Shown piece after piece: positions 25,408-32,153 of a stretch of 64,000 bases of DNA. The stretch covers positions 1-64,000 of the forward strand of contig CBFHSF010000007.1 of assembly GCA_965658445.1 (NCBI GenBank). The letters are read 5' to 3'. The translations under genes and the position numbers were made by a program. The first letter of the stretch is position 1, and each line of letters opens with the position of its first letter. This stretch comes from CBFHSF01 sp965658445 (GTDB taxonomy: Bacteria; Bacteroidota; Bacteroidia; Flavobacteriales; Schleiferiaceae). The notes beneath the pieces were generated by a model. That model was given only the letters and a program-made list of their open reading frames with translations. It had not been told where the DNA came from and did no database searches.

Positions 25408-26444
25408 TTAATTGAGAATCCCTCGGTTGCTCGGGAAGGGAGCAGGAATGTTATCCTCGCCTAGCATTTCTCTGAGGTCAATTTCTATCGTGCGGCAAAG
25501 CGCATACATGGGAATGTCATTTCCCAGTCCCTCAAAGGGGTTTTCGGAATAATCCCCCACGAGTTCCATCATGAGGTAAACCCAAGCGACAATCACTCCA
25601 AAGGGAATCATCAGCCAATGCGCCCAAGGACCCATGCTGTGAAATTGTGCTGCCATTCCACAGGGCATCAAAAAGATAAAAATGCGAATAAACACCATGC
25701 TCATGGCTCCGTACTGACGGGGCAATGGGAATTTTTTAATGCGCTAACATTTTCCTTGGTGGTCGTAAAATTCGTTGATGAGGTTTTGCAATTGCATCAA
25801 TTGAAAGTCATCGATGTGACATTCGCCTCTCAAGGCTCGCAAGTCCTGTGCTTGCTGATCTAAAATTTGTGTGGCCTGATTGCTGTAGCCTTGTAGTTTT
25901 TCAAATTCAGAATCCTCAAAAAAGGAACTGTACTCTACTATTGGATTATTTACGGCACCCAATTCCAGGCCGTGTCTTTTGATTCGCTTTTTGGTGGTGT
26001 ATCGAACTAAGGGGCCTTGTTTGATGTGCTCCCACTCCGTTGGGGCCAACAATTGCTTTCTCAAAGTGTACAGCCATCCAATGTGGCGAACAATCATCTT
26101 TTGTTGTGTCTTGTAGGTTGCCGAGTTGTGGTTGGCAAGATTGTCATCGGGCGATCCCACAAAGCCTCGTACCGAAGTAGCCCATGCGCGGCTGAAATTT
26201 ACAATCGCGCCCCAAATTTTGCGAGCTTCCCAGATTCTATCGTAGGCTTGGTTGTTTTTAAAACCGACATAAAAGGCCACGGCCGTTCCAACGGTTGCAA
26301 TGGGGAACCAAGTCATACTCATCCACTCCCAAAGGTGAAGTGGTATAGTATAGCCACTCCCGAAAACCAGAGGGTCAACCAAAGAAACTGCCCTCCTGAA
26401 TAAAACAGCAAGGGCAGTAGGTTGATGCCTTTTTTAACAAACAA
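25408..26444 (-). pseudogene. Bestrophin-family (UPF0187) channel gene with two inactivating lesions
   Basis: Joined conceptually, this encodes a ~345-residue bestrophin-like membrane protein with the hallmark GTAVAFYVGFKNNQAYDRIWEAR block. Lesion 1: the N-terminal 41 codons (start TTG 26444, FVKKGINLLPLLF) run into a stop at 26319-26321. One base missing from the T run near 26331-26334 would restore HFTFWEW and join to the main frame. Lesion 2: an in-frame TAG at 25744-25746 sits where the family has glutamate (QGKC-stop-RIKNFPLP); the same frame stays open to 25408. The gene starts 28 bp after the carbonic anhydrase stop, so it is probably its operon partner. Sequencing errors are possible but two would be needed. 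Confidence 0.8.
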
Positions 26445-26472
26445 GTGCTAATGGATTGTATTAGTATCCGAA

Positions 26473-27108
26473 TTAATATCCGAGGTTGTAAGTTTCTGTA
26501 GTTTGAGCTACAATCTCCTCAGTATTTACGTTGAGGTCCACCAATTCTCCAGAGGCTACATCAAATACCCATCCGTGAATTTGAATCCCCGATCCCTTGG
26601 CATAAGCCGCTTGGAAAGAAGGGTTCTTGGTGATATTGGTACATTGCTCTACTACGTTGAGCTCAATCAATCGGTTGTAACGGTCGTTTTCATCAGCGAT
26701 AGCATCCAATTCTGCAGCGTGCAAACGGTAAACGTCTCTGATGTTTTGAAGCCATGGGTTAATAATCCCCAAGTCACCTTTGGTCATGGCAGCTTTAACA
26801 CCACCACAGAAGTAGTGACCACAAATTACAATGTGTTTTACTCCTAAATGAGTTACGGCATAATCGATAACGGACATAGAACTCACGTCTGTGCTAACCA
26901 CCATGTTGGCGATATTTCTGTGAACGAAAACGTCTCCGGGCCCAGCGCCCATGAGGTCTTCTGCGGTAACGCGAGAATCGGAACATCCGATGTATAAGTA
27001 TTCAGGACTTTGTCCTTTAGATAAATTGTTGAAAAATTCAGCTTCAGTGGCTTTTTTGCCAGCAGCCCATTCTTTGTTATTGGCAAAAACCTGATCGTAT
27101 GAAAGCAT
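26473..27108 (-). CDS. can: Beta-class carbonic anhydrase
   Basis: 211 residues. Zinc ligands C42, D44 (with R46) in GCSDSRV, and H98/C101 in GHYFCGGV, define a beta-class enzyme that interconverts CO2 and bicarbonate in the cytoplasm. Length is typical. The bestrophin-family gene follows 28 bp later on the same strand. Bestrophins are anion channels, and some algal members are proposed bicarbonate channels, so a shared bicarbonate-handling operon is plausible. A 17-bp palindrome lies 39 bp upstream. Confidence 0.96.
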   Translation of the reverse strand: MLSYDQVFANNKEWAAGKKATEAEFFNNLSKGQSPEYLYIGCSDSRVTAEDLMGAGPGDVFVHRNIANMVVSTDVSSMSVIDYAVTHLGVKHIVICGHYFCGGVKAAMTKGDLGIINPWLQNIRDVYRLHAAELDAIADENDRYNRLIELNVVEQCTNITKNPSFQAAYAKGSGIQIHGWVFDVASGELVDLNVNTEEIVAQTTETYNLGY

Positions 27109-27146
27109 GTTAGTCGTTTAATTAGTGTTGAACAAAAGTGCAGCGA

Positions 27147-27163
27147 GAACCACAAAGTGGTTC
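27147..27163. promoter_or_regulatory. Palindrome upstream of carbonic anhydrase
   Basis: GAACCAC (27147-27153) and GTGGTTC (27157-27163) are perfect arms around AAA, between the divergent carbonic anhydrase and OsmC genes. On the minus strand it is followed at once by CACTTTTG (a near -7 box), so it sits in the promoter region and could be an operator. Confidence 0.35.
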
Positions 27164-27329
27164 GTAATCTCTAAAATATTGAATTTTGCTGTAACCCTTG
27201 GGTTTTGCCCAGTGAAAAATCAAATTTCATAACTTAGGGAGAATCGTTTTGAAGGAGAAAAAATCACCAATAGAAACGAAAAATAGATCACGAAGATCAA
27301 ACCGAAAATCAAACCGAAAAACAAAAACC

Positions 27330-27758
27330 ATGTCAGAAGAAAAAGCCACTCATTCCGCAGAAGTACACCACGCAGAAATCATGCAGTTTAAAGGTCAGGT
27401 CAATGGGCATTCCTTGACCATGGACGCCGATGCACAATTTGGAGGCGGAGACGCTGGCCCCAGGCCCAAACCCTTGCTCTTGGTTTCCTTGGGGGGATGT
27501 ACGGGTATGGACGTAGTTTCTTTACTGGAAAAAATGCGAGTAGAATTTTCTGATTTACAAATAGACGTAGAAGGAGATTTAACCGACGAACATCCTAAGT
27601 ATTACCACGCCATTCGCATTCACTATCAGCTCAAAGCCGACGAGAAGGACTTGCCAAAAATTGAAAAGGCAATAAACCTCAGTCAAGACAAATATTGTGG
27701 GGTAAGCTACATGCTGGCCCAACTCGCAGAGATTTCTGTCAAGATCAGTTTGAAGTAG
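27330..27758 (+). CDS. OsmC-family peroxiredoxin-like protein
   Basis: 142 residues from the ATG at 27330; an ATG at 27249 would add 27 lysine/arginine/serine-rich residues encoded by an imperfect direct repeat (AAACCGAAAATC, AAACCGAAAAAC at ~27299-27322) and is unlikely. OsmC features: PKPLLLVSLGGCTGMDVVSLLEKM with the first catalytic cysteine, and SQDKYCGVSYML with the second. OsmC proteins reduce organic hydroperoxides with thiols. It is a YhfA-like member. Divergent from carbonic anhydrase. Confidence 0.9.
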   Translation: MSEEKATHSAEVHHAEIMQFKGQVNGHSLTMDADAQFGGGDAGPRPKPLLLVSLGGCTGMDVVSLLEKMRVEFSDLQIDVEGDLTDEHPKYYHAIRIHYQLKADEKDLPKIEKAINLSQDKYCGVSYMLAQLAEISVKISLK

Positions 27759-27798
27759 AAAAGTCTAATTCTAAGCTGGAACTTCAGGACTACCGCTC

Positions 27799-29175
27799 TT
27801 ACATCAAGTTGGCGTGATTGGGGAAGTGCAGGGTAAAAGTGGTTCCTTCCTCAGGGGAGGAATCTACCTGAATATTTCCACCATGCGTTCTCATGATATT
27901 TTTTGAAAGGCTAAGCCCAATACCCGTGCCTTGGTCTTTCGTGGAGTAAAACGGAATAAAAATTCTCGAGAGTTTTTCTCTTTCTATTCCGGGGCCATTG
28001 TCCTCAATGTGCAGCGAAATATTTTCGGTAGAAATGCTGGTGCTAAAGGATATGGTAGGGTCTTCGGTTTCTCGCAAGGCCTGTTTTGCATTGGTCACCA
28101 AATTGATAAGGACTTGCTCAATTAATTTTCGGTCGCAGCGGAGAGATAATTTTTTGTTGGCACAGGTCCATGAAAAAGAAATGCCTTTGGATTCCAATTC
28201 CGAACGCATGAGTTCCTCCACGCCCAAAAACAAATCGGGGACATTGATCAATTCAAAATTTGGAGCCGGCACACGGGTCAATCTTCTATAGTCATCCACA
28301 AAATCCAACATGGCCTTCGAGCGACGGTTGATGGTGGTAATGGCCATCAATAAATCTTCCGTGGTTTCTGGATCCAAGTCTTCGGCCTTGATGGGGTCAT
28401 TGTTTTCATCCACCAGCAGTGACTTCATGGTTTCGGAAAGCGAACTCAGAGGCGTGATGGAGTTCATGATTTCATGTGTGAGAATGCGAATGAGGTTGTG
28501 CCAAGCGTCTATTTCCTTCTGCTCAATTTCATCTTTAATGTCTTGGAAGGCCACAAGGGTATGGGTCTTTCCCTTGAGTTTAAGCGGGGTCACTTCCACG
28601 CTGTATTCCTTTTGTATTCCGCCTTCAAAGACCTCTACCAATTTGCGACCTCCGTATTGTTGGAGCTCTACAATGGCCTCAGAAAACAGAGGTCTTCTCT
28701 CCGCAAAGCGTTCATAAGAAATGAGGTTGGGAATGTTCAATAGACTGCGCGCACTGGAGTTGATGAGCACCATGTTGTTTCCCTCATCTAAGGCAATGAT
28801 TCCCACGGAGATCTTCTCCAGCATGAGCTTAAAGAGCTCAAACTGAGATTCTTTTTCCAGCTTGGAATCCTTGAGTTGTATTATGATTTCGTTGAGGGCA
28901 GAGTAGAAGCTCGAAAAGGACTTTCCCAATTTGGGATTTACAAAAGATACGGAATAGTCATTGTGTCTTACAGAGGTAATAAGTCTCGTCAACTCTCTGT
29001 GCGAACGGTTTACGTACCACATGAGTTCGTAAATCTGAATGAGCCCTGCCACCATCAAAGAGAAAAAGGTAAACCAAAGTGAGCCCTTTTGCCCCACGTA
29101 TATCATTAGGAGCACATTGCCGACTAAAAGCAAGATTCTAAAGAGGAGAAAGAGGTTGTATCGGTTAAAGATCAT
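27799..29175 (-). CDS. NtrB-like sensor histidine kinase
   Basis: 458 residues from the ATG at 29175, 16 bp after the regulator stop; an in-frame upstream start at 29232 would overlap the regulator and lacks the clean membrane N-terminus. Two membrane helices (~8-28, ~33-54) with almost no periplasmic loop suggest it senses within the membrane or cytoplasm. A PAS-like domain follows (~115-215), then phospho-acceptor H234 in LTHEIMNS, N-box LINLVTNAKQAL, G1 IEDNGPGI and G2 GTGIGLSLSKNIM. It should phosphorylate the adjacent sigma-54 activator. Confidence 0.93.
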   Translation of the reverse strand: MIFNRYNLFLLFRILLLVGNVLLMIYVGQKGSLWFTFFSLMVAGLIQIYELMWYVNRSHRELTRLITSVRHNDYSVSFVNPKLGKSFSSFYSALNEIIIQLKDSKLEKESQFELFKLMLEKISVGIIALDEGNNMVLINSSARSLLNIPNLISYERFAERRPLFSEAIVELQQYGGRKLVEVFEGGIQKEYSVEVTPLKLKGKTHTLVAFQDIKDEIEQKEIDAWHNLIRILTHEIMNSITPLSSLSETMKSLLVDENNDPIKAEDLDPETTEDLLMAITTINRRSKAMLDFVDDYRRLTRVPAPNFELINVPDLFLGVEELMRSELESKGISFSWTCANKKLSLRCDRKLIEQVLINLVTNAKQALRETEDPTISFSTSISTENISLHIEDNGPGIEREKLSRIFIPFYSTKDQGTGIGLSLSKNIMRTHGGNIQVDSSPEEGTTFTLHFPNHANLM

Positions 29176-29191
29176 TTGTGTTGAGGAGGTA

Positions 29192-30559
29192 TTACAGGCC
29201 GTGTTTTTCCATTCTGCGATAGAGGGCCGCACGGGTCAATCCCAGATCAGCGGCAGCCTTAGAAATGTTTCCGCGGTGTTTTCGAATGGCCTTGTCTATC
29301 AAATACGATTCCATTTCCTCAAGGTTCAGGGTGTGTTGTGCCTCTTCCTCAGGAGATTCTTCCCTCTTGAGTTGGACTAAATCCTCCATGATGATTTCTC
29401 CTTCTGATAAAATGGCCAACCTTTCAACCGTGTGTTCTAATTCTCTGATATTTCCTGGCCAGTGGTAGTCCAACAATTTGGAAAAAGCCTTTCGGGTGAG
29501 TTGTAATTCGGGTTTGCCGTATTTCTTTCCAAAGCGTTCCAAGAAGAAGTCCATCATGGGTTTGATGTCTTCAGGGCGCTCTCTCAATGGGGGAATTACA
29601 ATTTCTACGGTGTTGATTCTGTAGAGTAAGTCTTGTCTAAAGCCACCGCTTTTAACCATTTCGTACAAAGGCATATTGGTGGCGCAAAGCAACCGAGTAT
29701 CTACATTCACCTCCTTGGTGCCTCCCAGTCGCATGACCTTTCGGTTTTGTAGGACCGTGAGTAATTTGGCTTGAAGGGGAGTGGACAGGTTTCCAATTTC
29801 GTCCAAGAATAGCGTTCCGTTGTTGGCCAATTCAAAGCGTCCGGCCTTGTCCTCTTTTGCATCGGTGTAAGCTCCTTTTTTGTGACCAAAGAGTTCTCCT
29901 TCAAAGAGGTTTTCATTGAGGGCACCCAAGTCTACATGTATAAAAGAGTGATGCGCTCTTTGACTTCTCTTGTGAATGTCTCGGGCCACCATCGTTTTTC
30001 CTGTCCCGTTTTCTCCTAATAAAAGAATGTTGGCGTCCGTGCGTGCTACCTTGTCTAAGGTGTCGTAGACGCGCTTCATGGCATCGCTTTCCCCAACAAA
30101 GATGTCGGGCTCTTGATCCTTGGTGATGACTTTTTGAGTCTCTTCGAGTATTTCAATTTTTTGATGGGAGCGGCGCAAGGCCAATGACGTATTTAATGTG
30201 GAAAGGAGTTTTTCGTTTTTCCAGGGCTTGAGTACAAAGTCCGTGGCCCCGAGCTTAATGGCCTGCACGGCCAATTCCACTTCTCCATAGGCAGTCATTA
30301 ATATAACCTGAGTGTGCGGGCTGACTTCCTTAATGTGTTTGAGCCAATACAATCCTTCTCGACCATCGTTGTCTCCCTTGGTGAAATTCATGTCCAAAAG
30401 GACTAGGTCCACATCGTTCTCATTAAAAATGGTATTGATGTCTCTGGGGTGGCTTTGGGTAATGACTTTAGAAAAATGTCTTTTGAGAAAGAGTTGTGCC
30501 GTGGTGAGCACGTCCATATCGTCATCGATAATTAAAAGAGTGGCTTCTGTTTTCTTCAT
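29192..30559 (-). CDS. NtrC-family sigma-54-dependent response regulator
   Basis: 455 residues from the ATG at 30559; the frame is open to 30631 but the receiver domain starts at MKKTEATLLIIDDD. Receiver (~1-125) with phospho-acceptor D56 in LVLLDMNF; AAA+ domain with Walker A GENGTGKT and Walker B GTLFLDEIG; the sigma-54 contact loop reads GAYTDA in place of GAFTGA; the C-terminal Fis-type HTH is NISKAAADLGLTRAALYRRM. It should activate sigma-54 promoters from enhancers. A consensus sigma-54 promoter and two enhancer-like repeats lie just upstream, reading away from it. Confidence 0.95.
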   Translation of the reverse strand: MKKTEATLLIIDDDMDVLTTAQLFLKRHFSKVITQSHPRDINTIFNENDVDLVLLDMNFTKGDNDGREGLYWLKHIKEVSPHTQVILMTAYGEVELAVQAIKLGATDFVLKPWKNEKLLSTLNTSLALRRSHQKIEILEETQKVITKDQEPDIFVGESDAMKRVYDTLDKVARTDANILLLGENGTGKTMVARDIHKRSQRAHHSFIHVDLGALNENLFEGELFGHKKGAYTDAKEDKAGRFELANNGTLFLDEIGNLSTPLQAKLLTVLQNRKVMRLGGTKEVNVDTRLLCATNMPLYEMVKSGGFRQDLLYRINTVEIVIPPLRERPEDIKPMMDFFLERFGKKYGKPELQLTRKAFSKLLDYHWPGNIRELEHTVERLAILSEGEIIMEDLVQLKREESPEEEAQHTLNLEEMESYLIDKAIRKHRGNISKAAADLGLTRAALYRRMEKHGL

Positions 30560-30592
30560 GTGTTTGGACTCGGTAGTGGGAAGGTAGAAAAA

Positions 30593-30631
30593 TGTACGAA
30601 AATGAACGCACAGGTGTTCGGAAATGAACAC
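30593..30631. promoter_or_regulatory. Tandem enhancer-like repeats for the NtrC-type regulator
   Basis: TGTACGAAAATGAACG (30593-30608) and TGTTCGGAAATGAACA (30615-30630) match at 13 of 16 positions. Their starts are exactly 22 bp apart, about two helical turns. The second contains perfect arms GTGTTC (30614-30619) and GAACAC (30626-30631). The pair lies 34-75 bp after the regulator start codon in its divergent leader and about 65-105 bp upstream of the sigma-54 -24 box, a normal enhancer distance. Confidence 0.6.
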
Positions 30632-30696
30632 TTTTTCTATCGTGGCACGGGGGTAAAAATTGTTAACTACTTAAAAATCAAGTTAAAGTGTTTTTT

Positions 30697-30712
30697 TGGC
30701 ACGTGGGTTGCC
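30697..30712 (+). promoter_or_regulatory. Sigma-54 (-24/-12) promoter
   Basis: TGGCAC (30697-30702), five bases GTGGG, then TTGCC (30708-30712): GG and GC are at the required 10-bp separation and the match to TGGCACG-N4-TTGC is complete. Transcription should start near 30722, giving a leader of about 80 bases before the ATG at 30803. The adjacent NtrC-type gene supports use of this promoter. Two further TGGCACG copies (30643, 30720) lack the -12 GC. Confidence 0.8.
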
Positions 30713-30802
30713 TTAATGTTGGCACGCAGAAAAAAACAATATGATTCCGATGGACACATCGAATCTGAAAAAAAAACTAAAACGAACTAAAACGCAAAAA
30801 TT

Positions 30803-31162
30803 ATGAAAACTGCAAAAGCCCTTTTCACATTAGCCCTAATCGGGTTAACCTCATTCTCCTCATTCGCCAAAGGCGGAAATGCACCTGAAGATAAGATCGC
30901 AAGAGAAGAAGTAGAACTCAGAGATAAGATCATCGACAGAATGGATGACTTTAACATGGCCAAATACGACGTAATGGAAGCTACTGTGGTAGTGCACTAT
31001 GAAGTTGACGAAAATGGAGTGGTTACCATCTCTGGAGTTGATGGAGATGACTGCCTAGTGAACGCTATGGTAGAAAGCATGATAGAGAAGAAAAAACTTT
31101 ACACCTCTTCACTATTGGCGCAGAGAAAGTACAGTGTGCAAGTACGATTTGTACACCTATAA
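30803..31162 (+). CDS. Small secreted protein under sigma-54 control, unknown function
   Basis: 119 residues with signal peptide MKTAKALFTLALIGLTSFSSFA. The mature ~97 residues have a charged helix (IAREEVELRDKIIDRMDD) and a strand pair (EATVVVHYEVDENGVVTISGVDG, then KYSVQVRFVHL). This resembles a shortened TonB C-terminal-like fold (VHYEVDENGxV...G.....L), but I do not claim that family. One cysteine remains after cleavage. It lies between the two-component pair and the ABC transporter, and is the direct target of the sigma-54 promoter at 30697. Confidence 0.7.
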   Translation: MKTAKALFTLALIGLTSFSSFAKGGNAPEDKIAREEVELRDKIIDRMDDFNMAKYDVMEATVVVHYEVDENGVVTISGVDGDDCLVNAMVESMIEKKKLYTSSLLAQRKYSVQVRFVHL

Positions 31163-31165
31163 TTT

Positions 31166-31284
31166 AAAAATCTTGCTGGGCTAATTGTCGGTCGTTCTTA
31201 TAACAGTCAATTAGTTTAACAGTCAGTTCAAGTAGCAGAACATAGTTAACGTCCAAAAAAAGTGACATAGCCCACAAGATTTTT
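31166..31284 (+). other. Long-range inverted repeat after the sigma-54 gene; terminator or structured RNA
   Basis: AAAAATCTTGCTGGGCTA (31166-31183) pairs with TAGCCCACAAGATTTTT (31268-31284) with a single bulged base; the right arm runs into more T residues (to 31287). The 84-base loop contains TAACAGTCAATT (31201) and TAACAGTCAGTT (31217), a 16-bp-spaced direct repeat. The pattern fits a terminator with a very large loop, or a 3' UTR-derived RNA ending in a U tract. Confidence 0.45.
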
Positions 31285-31366
31285 TTTCCTATAATTCTCC
31301 GGCTCGAGAAACATTTGGTTGGTAGTTATTTGTGATAAACGCGATTCAAATTACTCCTCTCCTCAT

Positions 31367-31389
31367 CCACCTGCTAGGGTGGAACCACC
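31367..31389 (+). other. Alternating CCACC/GGTGG/CCACC elements in ABC transporter leader
   Basis: CCACC (31367-31371), GGTGG (31378-31382) and CCACC (31385-31389) allow two mutually exclusive short hairpins about 55-75 bp before the transporter start at 31443. A TACCTTAG box (31425-31432), close to the -7 consensus, lies downstream, so the elements may instead be upstream of the transcription start. Confidence 0.2.
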
Positions 31390-31442
31390 TCCAAAAAGAT
31401 CACCGAGTCGGAGAATTTTGTTTTTACCTTAGCGGGAAGACT

Positions 31443-32126
31443 ATGATAGAAGTAAGAGAATTAACTAAGATTTATACAGGAGGTTCGGTAGAAACCGTAG
31501 CGCTAAAGTCTATTAGCCTCTCCATCAAAGCCGGAGAATTTGTTTCAGTAATGGGACCTTCCGGATGTGGAAAATCCACCTTCTTAAACCTGCTAGGACT
31601 TTTGGACAACCCCACGGCGGGTTCCTATGAGTTTTGCGGTCAATCCGTGGCAAGGCTTTCGGAAAAGGAAAAGGCCCAACTCAGAAAAGAACAAGTCGGA
31701 TTCATTTTCCAAAATTTCAATTTGATAGAGGAGCTGACCGTTTACGAAAACATTGAGCTTCCCCTTATTTACCTCAAGAAAAAAGGAGCTGAGCGCAAGG
31801 AACGCGTCACCGAAGTCTTGAGAAGATTAAACTTAGAGCATCGCGCCCAGTACTTTCCTCAACAACTCAGCGGAGGCCAGCAACAACGCGTTGCAGTAGG
31901 CCGAGCCATAGTTACCGAACCTCGACTGATCCTCGCCGATGAACCCACAGGAAACTTAGATACTTTACATGGCAATGAAGTCATGGAAATTATAACCGAA
32001 CTCAATGAAATGGGAACCACCGTGGTGATGGTAACCCATTCCGATCACGACGCCAGTTATTCAAAGCGCGTGGTGAGGCTATTGGATGGCGAGATTATTT
32101 CTGAGAATACCTTGATACACACCTAG
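31443..32126 (+). CDS. LolD/MacB-type ABC transporter ATP-binding protein
   Basis: 227 residues from the ATG at 31443 (MIEVRELTKIYTGG); an upstream in-frame ATG at 31332 would add 37 unrelated residues. Walker A GPSGCGKST, Q-loop, signature LSGGQQQRVAVGRA and Walker B LILADEPTGNLD are intact. This is the MacB/LolD/FtsE subfamily working with FtsX-domain permeases. The permease gene follows at 32154. In Bacteroidota such transporters often lie beside sigma-54 activator/kinase pairs, as here. Confidence 0.93.
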   Translation: MIEVRELTKIYTGGSVETVALKSISLSIKAGEFVSVMGPSGCGKSTFLNLLGLLDNPTAGSYEFCGQSVARLSEKEKAQLRKEQVGFIFQNFNLIEELTVYENIELPLIYLKKKGAERKERVTEVLRRLNLEHRAQYFPQQLSGGQQQRVAVGRAIVTEPRLILADEPTGNLDTLHGNEVMEIITELNEMGTTVVMVTHSDHDASYSKRVVRLLDGEIISENTLIHT

Positions 32127-32153
32127 AAAATACGGAGATTAAAAGGAAGAGAT

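Noticed and set aside
27249..27329. Upstream ATG as start of the OsmC gene
   Set aside because: The extra 27 residues are basic and encoded by short direct repeats; the OsmC domain begins normally after the ATG at 27330.
30643..30726. Two more TGGCACG sites (30643 and 30720) as extra sigma-54 promoters
   Set aside because: Neither has GC at the -12 position at the required distance; only the copy at 30697 is complete.
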